A stretch of 64,000 bases of DNA from an uncultured Alphaproteobacteria bacterium (GTDB taxonomy: Bacteria; Pseudomonadota; Alphaproteobacteria; Caulobacterales; Parvularculaceae): assembly GCA_902826095.1 (NCBI GenBank), contig CADEDN010000007.1, positions 62,001 to 126,000 of the forward strand. The letters run 5' to 3'. The position numbers and the translations under genes are program-made. The notes under the pieces are model-generated. The model made no database searches, was not told the DNA's origin, and saw nothing but the letters and a program-made list of their open reading frames with translations. Shown one piece after another: positions 15,643 to 24,800 of the stretch. Numbering within the stretch: position 1 is the stretch's first letter; each line of letters starts with the position of its first letter.

Positions 15643-16464
15643 TCAGTGATCGGCGGCGTGCGCCGCATCGGAGAGGTAAATGCAGGTGAGGATCGCGAAC
15701 ACATAAGCCTGCAGCGCCGCGACCAGCAATTCGAGGAAGAAGATCGCGACCGAGCCGAGGAACGGAAAGATGCTGAGCGCCTTGAACGCCGCCGGCGCGC
15801 CGAGCAGCATGATCACGAACATCGCGAAGAGCTTCAGGATGATGTGCCCTGCGAGCATGTTCGCGAACAATCGGACGCCGAGGCTGATCGGGCGCGACAG
15901 GAATGAAATGACCTCGATCGGAACCAGGATCGGCATCAGCCAGAGCGGCAGTCCCGACGGCGCGAACAGCCTCAGGAATTTGAGGCCGTTCTTGGCGAAC
16001 CCGTAAACGACGACGATCGCGATCGTCAGCAGGGCGAGCGCGAAGGTGACGATGATGTGGCTCGTGGTCGTGAAGACGTGGAACTGGTGCGCGGAGCCCG
16101 GAATAGACGGAATAAGGCCGATGTAATTGGCGACGAGAATGAAAATGAAAAGCGTGAAGACGTAGGGGAAGAACTTCTTGCCGTCATGCCCGATCGTGTC
16201 GCGCACGAGATTGGCGACGAATTCGTGGAGGATTTCCGCCGCCGATTGCAGCCGGCCTGGAATGAGCGCGCGCTTGCTTGTCGCCGCGAAGAAAAACGCG
16301 ATGATGAGGCCGACGCCGATCACCATCCAGAGCGACGAATTGGTGAAGGAAACGTCGATGTTCCCAAGGGTCAGCGGCACAATCGGCAGGACTTCGAACT
16401 GCTCCATCGGCCCGGCGGCGTAGGGGTTAAGCGCCCTGAAGCTGGCGATTGCCGCGTCGATCAT
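15643..16464 (-). CDS. atpB: F0F1 ATP synthase subunit a
   Basis: The product (273 residues from 16464) is the membrane channel subunit. FTNSSLWMVIGVGLIIAF near the N-terminus and the conserved RPISLGVRLFANMLAGH with the essential Arg are visible, along with five or six hydrophobic segments. The frame is also open from 16506, where an ATGA overlaps the atpI stop. The ATG at 16464 is preferred because AAGGGA lies upstream, but coupling at 16506 is possible. Confidence 0.94.
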   Translation of the reverse strand: MIDAAIASFRALNPYAAGPMEQFEVLPIVPLTLGNIDVSFTNSSLWMVIGVGLIIAFFFAATSKRALIPGRLQSAAEILHEFVANLVRDTIGHDGKKFFPYVFTLFIFILVANYIGLIPSIPGSAHQFHVFTTTSHIIVTFALALLTIAIVVVYGFAKNGLKFLRLFAPSGLPLWLMPILVPIEVISFLSRPISLGVRLFANMLAGHIILKLFAMFVIMLLGAPAAFKALSIFPFLGSVAIFFLELLVAALQAYVFAILTCIYLSDAAHAADH

Positions 16465-16502
16465 CTGGTCCCTTCCCTTCGCCGCGCCGGAGTAAGGGAG
16501 GA

Positions 16503-16841
16503 TCATCCCTGTCCGGACGGTTTGTCGCCGCCAGCCGCGGCGTCGGTCGTCGACGCCTTAAACGCGCGGCTGACATTCAAAACGCCCGCCGCGAACCCGA
16601 ACAGGATGCCGACCAGAAGCAGAAAGGGCTTCGTGTCGAACAGCGTATCCGCCCCCAAGCCGAGCAGCGCGCCGACGAAGAGGCCCGCGAGGAGTTCCGA
16701 CCCGACGCGAAACGCGCGTCCGAGCGCTACGCCCCTTGCCCGATTGGAGCCGCCCTCCGCCTCTTGGGCGCCGCGGGCGGCGTCAAGGCGTTTGGCGAAC
16801 TCATCGAGCGAGGGAGGTTCCTGCTTGGCGCCATCTGACAT
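16503..16841 (-). CDS. atpI: ATP synthase protein I
   Basis: The 112-residue product has a charged N-terminus (KQEPPSLDEFAKRLDAAR) and two membrane segments, as in alphaproteobacterial AtpI, which assists c-ring assembly and Mg2+ supply. The last codons overlap the upstream-most possible atpB start by 4 bp. The start at 16841 is chosen from family length; the ribosome-binding site is weak. It is the first gene of the F0 operon, divergent from the gene at 17044. Confidence 0.85.
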   Translation of the reverse strand: MSDGAKQEPPSLDEFAKRLDAARGAQEAEGGSNRARGVALGRAFRVGSELLAGLFVGALLGLGADTLFDTKPFLLLVGILFGFAAGVLNVSRAFKASTTDAAAGGDKPSGQG

Positions 16842-17043
16842 TGGCGTGCCCGAAGAGGGGCGCGGACGAACGCCGCACCCTTGAAAGACGGCGCGGAAAC
16901 TAGCCGCGCTGCAACGCAGCGTCAAGCTGCGGTTTTTTCACGTAATTCCTTGAATTTCCACCATTAACTGCGCCGCGGCGTCCTGCCGCGCTAAGCTTTG
17001 GCGGCGCAACTTGCTCTTAAGCTCGCCATTCTACCTTGACCGC

Positions 17044-17616
17044 ATGTCAAAGCTCGAATTCGCCCTCGTCAGACTGGCCGCGTTGCCCGCAAGCTTTCTC
17101 GCCGCGCCGCTTTTTGTCGGATCGCTTGGGCGAGAGCGGGTCGGCGGGGTTGAACAGCGGGCGAGCATTCGCATCAACGCGGCCCCCCATCACGTCCACA
17201 CGTTGATCGACCCTGCGGCCGAGTTCAACCGCTGGCGGATCAGGGGCGAAAGGATCGAGGCGATCGATGCGCGCGCTGGGTTTTTCCGCCTCTTCGTTCC
17301 CGGCATGGAAGACCGTCCTTTCGAACTGCAGGTGACGTCGTCGACGCCGGCCGCCCGGCTCGCGGCGACTGTTCATTGCGAAGATCGTCGCCCGTTCGGC
17401 GCGATTTTTTCATCGTCGGGCGTTTACGACATCTCCCCGACGAACAATGGCGGTTCAAGCGTCGTCCTGACCGAGACGACGCTGTTTCTCTCCGGCCTTC
17501 CGCCGTTCCATCTTGCGCGCCATGTGCTGATCATGAAGCTTTCAATGCGCATGGATCTGCTTCGCCTCAAATATGAAGCGGAGACCGGGCGCGACGCGGA
17601 TGCGTCTACTTCGTGA
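17044..17616 (+). CDS. SRPBCC/START-like hypothetical protein
   Basis: The 190-residue product begins with a short hydrophobic segment, then resembles the SRPBCC (polyketide-cyclase/START-like) fold. ASIRINAAPHHVHTLIDP corresponds to the first strand and helix, and VVLTETTLFLSGL to a late strand. The assignment is by pattern only. The start at 17044 (MSKLEF) is chosen over 17011 because the hydrophobic N-terminus then begins properly. It runs away from the F0 operon and converges with the M3 peptidase, overlapping it by 11 bp at the 3' ends. Confidence 0.65.
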   Translation: MSKLEFALVRLAALPASFLAAPLFVGSLGRERVGGVEQRASIRINAAPHHVHTLIDPAAEFNRWRIRGERIEAIDARAGFFRLFVPGMEDRPFELQVTSSTPAARLAATVHCEDRRPFGAIFSSSGVYDISPTNNGGSSVVLTETTLFLSGLPPFHLARHVLIMKLSMRMDLLRLKYEAETGRDADASTS

Positions 17617-19786
17617 CCGGAAATCCGCGATCGCGCATCAGCGCCTCGACGCCGGCGTCGCGTCCGCGAAAACGCCGATAGGCTTCCGCCGGATCGACGG
17701 CGTTCCTCGGCGCGAAGAGTTCGCTGACGAGCTTTGCAGCGAGCGCCCTGTCATAAAAGCCGCCCGGCGCTTCAGCAAACGCCTCCGCCGCATCGGCGGT
17801 CAGGACGTCGGCCCACATGTAGCCGTAATAGCCCGCCGAATAGCCCTCGCCGGAGAAAATATGCCCGAAATGCGGGCTTCGGTGCCGCATGACGATTTCG
17901 CTCGGCATGCCGAGGTCGGCGAGCGTCTCGCGTTCGAATTTGTCCGGATCGATGTTCGTCGGGTCCGCCGTATGAAACCGCATGTCGACAAGCGCCGAGG
18001 CGAGATATTCCGTCGTGTCAAATCCCTGATTGAAATTCTCCGCCGCCTTGATCTTGGCGACGAGGTCCTTCGGCATCGGCTCGCCGGTCTTGTAATGCGC
18101 CAGGAATTTTTCAATCACCGGATCGGTGATCAGCCAGCGTTCGAGAAGCTGCGATTGAAACTCGGTGTAGTCGCGGACGCCGCCGTTCAATGTCGGATAG
18201 TCAGCGTTCGACGACAGCGAATGCAGGGCATGGCCGAATTCATGGAAATAAGTCGTCGCATCGTCCCATGAAATCAGCACGGGCTCGCCGGGCGCGCCCT
18301 TGACGAAATTCGAATTGTTGGACGACAGCACCGTCCTTTTGCCGTTGAATGTTTCATGGCTTCGATAGCTCGTCGCCCAGGCGCCGGAGCGTTTGCCCTG
18401 CCGCGCGAAGGGATCAAGATACCATAGCCCGATATGATCGCCGCTCGTCCGGTCGGTCACTTCGAAGACTTTGACGTCTTGGTGAAAGACCGGGACCGCG
18501 CCTTCGGCGACCGGCGTGAACTTGAAGTTGAAGAGTTCGCCGGCGACGTAGAACATCGCTTCGCGCAATTTCCCGAGTTCGAGATATTGCTTCACTTCAT
18601 CGGAGTTGAGGTCGTATTTCGCCTTGCGGACCTTCTCCGCATAAAAGCGATAGTCCCAGGGCTCGATCTTGATCGCGGCGCCGTCCGCGTCGGCGATCTT
18701 TTGCATGTCGGCGACTTCTTCCTTGACGCGCGCGACGGCGGCCGGCCACACCGCCTCCATCAGCTCGATCGCGCGCTCCGGCGTCTTCGCCATGCGGTCT
18801 TCGAGCCGCCATTGGGCGTAGTTTTCGTAGCCGAGGAGGCCAACGCGCTCGTCGCGCAATTTGAGGATCTCGGCGATGATCGCGTTATTGTCATATTGAT
18901 CGCCATTGTCGCCGCGGTCGTAATAGGTGCGCCAGATTTTCTCGCGAAGCTTTCGCTCGGTCGAATAGGTGAGGAACGGATCCATCGAAGAGCGGGTGTT
19001 GGTGATCGCGTATTTGCCTTTTTCGCCGCGCTCTTGCGCCGCCGCGGCCGCCGCCTTGACGAGCGAGTCGGGCAGGCCGCCCAACTGCGCCTTCGTCAGA
19101 TAGGCGGCATAGGTTTCTTCGTCATGCAGCGTGTTGTTGCCGAACGTCGTGTAGAGTTCGGCGAGCCGCTTCTCGATCGCGGCGTAGCGCTCCTTCGCCG
19201 CGCCGGTCAGCGTCGCGCCGTCGCGCGCAAAGCCGTCATAGACGAGCCGCACCAGGCGTTGCTGGTCGGGGCGCATTTTCTTGACCGCCCTGCTTTCGTA
19301 CACCGCCTTGACGCGCGCGAAGAGTTTTTCGTTCTGGGTGATTTTCGAGGAGAACTCGGCGAGTTTGGGCGCCATCTCCTGCTGGATCGCGCGAAAGTCG
19401 GGCGTCGACATGTTGCTCGAGAGAATGCCGTAATAGGCGAAGACGTCGCTGAGCGCGCGTCCTGAATCTTCGAGCGCCAGAATCGTATTCTCGAAAGTCG
19501 GCGCATCGGGATTGCCGGCGATCGCGTCGACCTCCGCGAGATTCATCGCCATGCCCGCCTCGATCGCGGGCTTCAATTGCGCAAGGTCCATCCTGTCGAA
19601 AGCGGGAACGCCGCCATAAGGACCCGTCCACGGCGCGGTGAAGACATTTGAACTGACCTCGACGCCCGCCGACGCCGCCGCGGCCGCAAGATCCGCCTTC
19701 GGCCATGAAGGGCCTTCCGGCGCGGTGGCGCAGGCCGAAAGGGCGATAACGGCGACGCTCGCCGACAATGTCAGAATTTGGCGCAT
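17606..19786 (-). CDS. M3 family metallopeptidase lipoprotein (Dcp/oligopeptidase A type)
   Basis: The 726-residue product carries the thermolysin-like zinc motif HEFGHALH starting near residue 515. The surrounding M3 context is also present: SWDDATTYFHEFGH, the downstream glutamate in DYTEFQSQLLERW and a C-terminal YMWADVLTADAAEAF. A signal peptide with lipobox ending at Cys19 (ALSAC) predicts an envelope-anchored dipeptidyl carboxypeptidase or oligopeptidase. The start at 19786 is decided by the signal peptide; the frame extends 19 codons further. Peptide-scavenging function is inferred from the family. Confidence 0.92.
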   Translation of the reverse strand: MRQILTLSASVAVIALSACATAPEGPSWPKADLAAAAASAGVEVSSNVFTAPWTGPYGGVPAFDRMDLAQLKPAIEAGMAMNLAEVDAIAGNPDAPTFENTILALEDSGRALSDVFAYYGILSSNMSTPDFRAIQQEMAPKLAEFSSKITQNEKLFARVKAVYESRAVKKMRPDQQRLVRLVYDGFARDGATLTGAAKERYAAIEKRLAELYTTFGNNTLHDEETYAAYLTKAQLGGLPDSLVKAAAAAAQERGEKGKYAITNTRSSMDPFLTYSTERKLREKIWRTYYDRGDNGDQYDNNAIIAEILKLRDERVGLLGYENYAQWRLEDRMAKTPERAIELMEAVWPAAVARVKEEVADMQKIADADGAAIKIEPWDYRFYAEKVRKAKYDLNSDEVKQYLELGKLREAMFYVAGELFNFKFTPVAEGAVPVFHQDVKVFEVTDRTSGDHIGLWYLDPFARQGKRSGAWATSYRSHETFNGKRTVLSSNNSNFVKGAPGEPVLISWDDATTYFHEFGHALHSLSSNADYPTLNGGVRDYTEFQSQLLERWLITDPVIEKFLAHYKTGEPMPKDLVAKIKAAENFNQGFDTTEYLASALVDMRFHTADPTNIDPDKFERETLADLGMPSEIVMRHRSPHFGHIFSGEGYSAGYYGYMWADVLTADAAEAFAEAPGGFYDRALAAKLVSELFAPRNAVDPAEAYRRFRGRDAGVEALMRDRGFPVTK

Positions 19787-19975
19787 GATGTCCCCAGGAT
19801 TTGCCTGGCGCGGACAAGAGCAGGCCTCGCCGCGCGGCGCCATAAAAAATGCGGCGGAGCGTTGCCATGCAGCGGCGAGCCGCCCTGGCCAGGCGCCGGA
19901 TTGCCGATTGACAACCCGCCACCCGGCCGATTAGCTCCCGCATGTACTTTGAAAAGCAAAGTGAGGCGGGGTGCG

Positions 19976-20509
19976 ATGGATTGGAAAGCGGTTTACTCGT
20001 TCTGGGAATGGTCTGACGATCGCCTTGGCCTTTTTCATATGTATGCCGCGATGGCGGCGCTGTTGCTTGGCCCGCTCATTTTCATGCGCCGCAAAGGCGA
20101 CTTTCCGCACCGGCTAATCGGCCTTGGCTATGTTTTCGCGATGCTCATGACAAACGCGACCGCGTTGTTGATCTATGATTTCACCGGCGGGATTAATTTT
20201 TTTCATATAGCGGCGGCCGCCAGCCTTGCGACGTCGCTTGCGGGACTGGTCGCCATTCTCGTCTACGCCGGAAAACGCTCAAAAGGCGCCCTCGCAGTTC
20301 ATATTGAGATGATGGCTTGGTCCTATTTCGGACTGGTTCTGGCTGCCGGCGCCGAAGCTTGGACGCGCGGGTTCGGACCGCAGATTTCCGACTTGCAGAC
20401 ATTCTGGGCAGTCTTCGCGGTTTTCATGGTGATCGCCGGCGCCGTCGGAAATTTCCTGACCGTCAGGCTGATCCGAGGCGCAAAGAGCCGCTGGATCGCC
20501 AGCGATTGA
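19976..20509 (+). CDS. DUF2306 family membrane protein
   Basis: The 177-residue product has five predicted membrane helices and the DUF2306 pattern. That pattern includes FHMYAAMAALLLGPLIF, KGDFPHRLIGLGYVFAM, HIEMMAWSYFGLVLAAGAE and a final helix with VGNFLTVRLI. Conserved histidines in helices 1, 2 and 4 suggest haem or metal binding, but no function is established. The ATG at 19976 follows GAGGCGGGG. The frame upstream is open but overlaps the M3 gene. Confidence 0.8.
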   Translation: MDWKAVYSFWEWSDDRLGLFHMYAAMAALLLGPLIFMRRKGDFPHRLIGLGYVFAMLMTNATALLIYDFTGGINFFHIAAAASLATSLAGLVAILVYAGKRSKGALAVHIEMMAWSYFGLVLAAGAEAWTRGFGPQISDLQTFWAVFAVFMVIAGAVGNFLTVRLIRGAKSRWIASD

Positions 20510-20578
20510 CGATAATCGCCGCCATTCCCCTTCGAGAACAGGGCCGGGACCGACGCCGCGCGCGGAAATTTCGACTAG

Positions 20579-20684
20579 CTAGGACATCGGGCGCGATATG
20601 GGAATCGCGCCCGATGTCCTAGCCTATTGATTTGGCGCGCCTTTGCGCGCGAAACCGGTTTCCACTTTCGCGCCCGGCGCGCTA
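20579..20684. repeat. 106-bp two-hairpin repeat, copy 1
   Basis: A perfect 19-bp inverted repeat (CTAGGACATCGGGCGCGAT with its complement, 6-nt loop ATGGGA) is followed by a second nested structure with arms GCGCGCC/GGCGCGC and GCGCGAA/TTCGCGC around ACCGGTTTCCACT. An almost identical 106-bp copy lies at 49824-49929. The core AAACCGGTTTCCACTT recalls palindromes scattered in many alphaproteobacteria. It sits downstream of the DUF2306 gene, facing the displaced smc tail. Confidence 0.9.
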
Positions 20685-20753
20685 GGACGGCGATCAACGA
20701 ATGAACCGTCGCCCCTCATCGCCAAGGTAATGGACCTTCGTCGGGCCGCTGGC

Positions 20754-20870
20754 CTATTCCGCCGCCGCCAGCTGCTCCGCCTTGTTCAAATCGACCGACG
20801 CAAGCTGCGACACGCCGCGCTCGACCATCGTCACGCCGAAAAGCCGGCTCATGCGCGACATGGTGAGGGC
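20754..20870 (-). pseudogene. Displaced duplicate of the smc 3' end
   Basis: On the minus strand this encodes [19 protein letters not shown] and continues to a KAEQLAAAE end plus TAG, matching the last 38 codons of smc with two amino-acid differences. Fifty bases (20812-20861) are identical to 21907-21956, while the stop-proximal half has diverged, mostly silently. It has no start codon or upstream smc sequence. It lies 19 bp past the vapC stop, so VapBC is bracketed by two smc tails. The likely reading is that it is the old smc end cut off by an insertion. Confidence 0.88.
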
Positions 20871-20889
20871 CGGAAGGTGAGCTGACGCG

Positions 20890-21273
20890 TCAGGCGACCC
20901 GCTCGGCGCCGTCAATCTTGCTGAGTGCGCGGTCAAACGTGCCGAATGGCAGGTGACCTGCCTTGCGCGCTATCTCCACAATAAGACAATCCGAAAAACC
21001 TAGGGCGGGATGCGCGCGAAACAATTTCAGCGCTGCTTCCGCGGTCTCAGGCTGTTCAATCGCAATGGATTCATGGCGCAGCAGCATCTCGACGGCATCC
21101 GCGATTTCTCGCGCTCCGGAATAATAAATCGAATCGAGCGCCCAAGCGGTCTCCGCCAGCACGAGGAGCGAGACCCAAGCGCCGCTTTCGATGAATTTCT
21201 CGGCCGCTTTGACCTGTTTGGCGTTGTCTCGAACCAACAACCGAACAACGAGGTTAGTATCTGCCGCGCGCAT
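20890..21273 (-). CDS. vapC: VapC-type PIN-domain toxin
   Basis: The 127-residue product has the PIN ribonuclease acidic residues at Asp5 ([12 protein letters not shown]), Glu41 (LAETAWAL), Asp95 (GFSDCLIVE) and Asp114 (TFDRAL). VapC toxins cleave RNA, often initiator tRNA or rRNA loops; the target here is unknown. GGGAG precedes the ATG, which overlaps the end of vapB by 20 bp, the usual antitoxin-toxin coupling. The module sits in the islet between duplicated smc tails. Confidence 0.92.
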   Translation of the reverse strand: MRAADTNLVVRLLVRDNAKQVKAAEKFIESGAWVSLLVLAETAWALDSIYYSGAREIADAVEMLLRHESIAIEQPETAEAALKLFRAHPALGFSDCLIVEIARKAGHLPFGTFDRALSKIDGAERVA

Positions 21274-21517
21274 GGCGCTCCCGAATATATTCTCGAATCC
21301 CGTCCTTCAGGCCGCCATACTTGGCCTTGGGCGGACCATCCGGGAACACCGCCTTATGAATATCCTCGAACGTGTAGCGTCCAGCGCGCTGAATGACGAA
21401 TTTGCCGTCCTGCTGCTCCCACTCGAGAACCGAGCCAGGGCCGACGCCGAGCGCGCGGCGAACCTCGGCGGGAACGGAGATCTGCCCTTGGGCGGTTATT
21501 TTGGACTGTATGGTCAT
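21254..21517 (-). CDS. vapB: VapB-type AbrB-fold antitoxin
   Basis: The 87-residue product starts with a SpoVT/AbrB swapped-hairpin DNA-binding domain (SKITAQGQISVPAEVRRALG, then GSVLEWEQQDGKFVI) and ends in a positively charged tail likely to wrap VapC. It should neutralise the toxin and repress its own promoter. There is no Shine-Dalgarno. A promoter and palindrome directly abut the ATG, so the mRNA may be leaderless. Confidence 0.9.
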   Translation of the reverse strand: MTIQSKITAQGQISVPAEVRRALGVGPGSVLEWEQQDGKFVIQRAGRYTFEDIHKAVFPDGPPKAKYGGLKDGIREYIRERHARGRY

Positions 21518-21552
21518 AATCTACATTACCCCGGTAATGCATCGGATGTCAA
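21518..21552 (-). promoter_or_regulatory. vapBC promoter and palindromic operator
   Basis: On the minus strand TTGACA (21552-21547) is followed after 18 nt by TAATGT (21528-21523) and after 5 nt by the vapB ATG. The palindrome CATTACC-CC-GGTAATG (21524-21539) covers the -10 and spacer. This geometry fits autorepression by VapB-VapC and predicts transcription starting at or next to the start codon. Confidence 0.6.
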
Positions 21553-21848
21553 TCGGCCGTTCGCTTTCTTCGCCGGGCGGTCCAACGCCAAAAAGCGAAC
21601 CAGAAAAATGAATAGCTGAGCGCCGGCGCCCCGCCGAACACGAATGTGAAAACCTCATTGGAGCCGTCGGCGGCCGTCTCTTGCATGTCCTCAATCGTCG
21701 CGCGCGGATCGGCGAAAGTTCGCTCAACGCGCAAATCCCAATACTCAAGGACCTGGAGGTTCACCGGCGAAAGGCATAATCAGCGGCGCTGCGAAGAAGG
21801 TCGGCCAGACCCAGCCGATCTCGAAGAAAGAAACTTCCCCGACGCTGC
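21549..21848 (-). pseudogene. Probable decayed small membrane-protein gene between smc and vapB
   Basis: The 297 bp between the smc stop and vapB promoter hold no intact family member. In one minus-strand frame EVSFFEIGWVWPTFFAAPL reads like a membrane segment but soon stops. A shifted frame from a GTG at 21764 then gives 71 residues including NEVFTFVFGGAPALSYSFF and FWFAFWRW. Two hydrophobic pieces in different frames with no ribosome-binding site suggest a frameshifted remnant. A genuine 71-residue protein from the GTG cannot be excluded. Confidence 0.35.
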
Positions 21849-24800
21849 TCACTCCGCCGCGGCGAGCTGTTCGGCCTTATGGAGGTCGACCGACACCAGC
21901 TGCGAAACGCCGCGCTCGACCATCGTCACGCCGAAAAGCCGGCTCATGCGCGACATCGTCAACGCGGAGTGGGTGATGATGAGAAAACGCGTCGCGGTTT
22001 CCTTCGCCATCTCTTCAAGGAGACGGCAGAAGCGCTCGGTGTTGGCGTCATCAAGCGGGGCGTCGACTTCGTCGAGCACGCAGACCGGCGCGGGGTTCGC
22101 CATGAACACCGCAAAGATGAGGGCGGTCGCCGTCAGCGCCTGTTCGCCGCCGGACATCAGCGACATCGAGGCGAGTTTCTTGCCGGGGGGCGAAGCGTAG
22201 ATTTCAAGGCCCGCTTCAAGCACGTCCTCGCTGTCGATCAGGCGCAATTCCGCCTGGCCGCCATTGAAGAGCCTGGTGAAGAGCGACGAGAAATTGCGAT
22301 TCACTGTTTCAAACGCCGCGTTAAGGCGCTCGCGCGCTTCGCGATTGAGGTTGCCGATCGCGGCGCGCAACTTCCGGATCGCGCCGTCGCAGTCCTCGCG
22401 CTCCCTTGTCAGCTCTTCAAGCCGCTGCGAGACTTCCTGCATCTCCTCGTCGGCGCGCAAATTGACGCCGCCGAGATTTTCGCGCTCGCGCTTGTAGCGA
22501 TCGAGCCTGGCGTCGATTTCAGAACGGGGGGGAAGTTCGGCGCCGACCTTGAATTCCGCGATCGCCGGAAGCTCTTCCGGCGTCGCATTGCAGGTCTCGT
22601 GCGCGAGCGCCGCCGCCTCCTCGACGCGGGCGATCGCGGCTTCGGACTGGGCCTCAAGCCGCGCGCGCGCTTCGCGCGCCTCGGCCGCCGCATTGTCGGC
22701 GATCCTGGCGGCGCGGTCGGCTTCCTGCGCGCGCGTCAGCGCGACGGCGAGGGCGTCGCCGGCGGCGCTGCGCGCCTTCTCCGCTTCAGCGATGTGGTCG
22801 AGCAATAGCGCGCGCTTTTCCTCGATCATCGCCGGCGCCTTAAGGGCCGTCTCTTGCGCGGACGTCGCGATTTCGTGGCGGCCGGCGATTTCAGCAAGGC
22901 GCGAAGCGGCGGTCTCGCCGCGCGTCGCCCAGACGCTCCGCTCGCGAATAATCTCGTCGATCCGGCGCGCGCGCATTTCAGCTTCGCGGGCGAGATCATT
23001 ATGCGCGGCGCGCGCTTCGGTCGCTTCGGCGCGCGCTCTCGCGGCGGCTTCCCGCGCGGCGCCGACGCCCTCGGCGATCAAGGAAGCGTCAGGAAGGCGG
23101 GTTTTCTCCTCGCGCGCGGCGCAAAGGTCGGCATTCGTTTCATCGCGATCGGCGGAGGCGAGGCCGAGCGCTTCGGCGATCGACGCAAGGCGCGTCGTCG
23201 CCCGCTCATGGTCGCGTTCAAGGTCGGCCTGTCGGGTGCGGGCAGCGTCAAGCGCGCGGCGCGCTTCGGCGAACAGCGAGCGGGCGTCGCGTTCGATCGA
23301 CTGGCTGCGCTGCAATTCGGCCTGGGCGCCGTCATGCGTCTGCGCGGCGGCGGCGGCGCGCTCTTTCGCGACGCCGAGATCTTTCTCCAGCTGATGCAGA
23401 CGGTTGCGCTGCTCCAGCCGAATGGCGGCGGCGGTCTTTGCTTCCGCGCGCGCGACAAAGCCGTCCCATCGCCAAAGGTCGCCCTTGCGCGACACCAGCC
23501 GCTGGCCGGGCGAAAGCGCCGCCGCGAGCCGCGCGCCCTGTTCTTCATCGACGACGCCGACCATCGCAAGGCGAAGGGCGAGCGCCGCCGGCGCCGCGAC
23601 GAAGCGCGCAAGCGGCGCAACGCCCGACGGAAGATCCGATGCGGCGGCTTCTCCCTGCCGGCCGCTCCAATAAGCGGGCGCTGAATGATCAAGCGCCGCG
23701 AAGAGATCGTCGCCAAGCGCGGCGGCGAGCGCGTTCTCATAGCCTGGTTCAACGTCGACCGCCTGGATGAGCGAGGGCCAGTCGCCGTCAGTCTGGGAAC
23801 TCAATACGCGGCGCAGCGCGTCGCACTCGGCGCGAATTTCCGAAAGGCTCTGATCCGCCTTGTGGCGCGGCTGTCGAACCGCGGTTTCGTTGGCTTCCGC
23901 CGCCGCGCGTTCTTCCTCGGCGCGGTGGAAAGCCGCTTCCGCCGCACGCGCGGCTTCCTCGGAAGCGACAAACCGCGCCGTCGCCGCTTCGAGCGCGTCA
24001 GCCTGTTCGCGCGTCGGTTCGATCCGGCCGCGCTCTTCGGCGAGCTGCGCAATCTGCGAAAGCGCTTTTTGCAGCCGTCTTTCCGCCGCTTCGATCGCGC
24101 CGGCGATCGCGCGCCGCCGCGCATCGACATCGGCCGCTTCAGCGCTTTTCTCTTCAAAGACCGTCTCGGCGGCCCGCACCGCATCGTTTGCGGCGTCAAG
24201 GCGGGCCCTCGCCGCTTCAATGCGGCTCTTTTCCGCCGCTTCGCGCTCCTTGAGGCCTTCAGCCTCGCGGTTGAGCGTCGCGACGGCGTCATCGGCGTCG
24301 GCGCGCAGCGCCTTTTCGCGGTCGAGATCGTCGGACAGGCGGTCGATTTCGGCGGCAAGCCGCCTGATCTCCGCATCGGCGCGCGCCGCCTCTTCATCGA
24401 GATTTTCGCGCGCGACGGTGAGGCGATGGAGGCCGGCGGCCGCCTTCGCTTCTTCAAGTCTCAGCGGATCGAGGGCTTCGTGCGCCCCGGCCTGCGCGGT
24501 CGAGGCGTTGGCGGCGACGCGCGCGGTCTCCTCGATCAGCGCGGCGATTTCCTGAAGATGCGAGCCGGCGGCGTCGCGCGCGTCGACCGCTTCCTTCCAC
24601 CTCAAAAAGGCGGCGGCGGCTTCGGCGCGGCGAATGTCGCCGGAGAGGTTGCGATAGCGCGTCGCCTGCCGCGCCTGACGGGCGAGCGCCTGCTTCTGGT
24701 TTTCAAGTTCGCCGATGACATCGTCGAGGCGGGAGAGGTTTTGCTCGGCGGCGCGAAGGCGCAGTTCCGCCTCGTGCCGGCGCGAATGGAGGCCGGTGAT

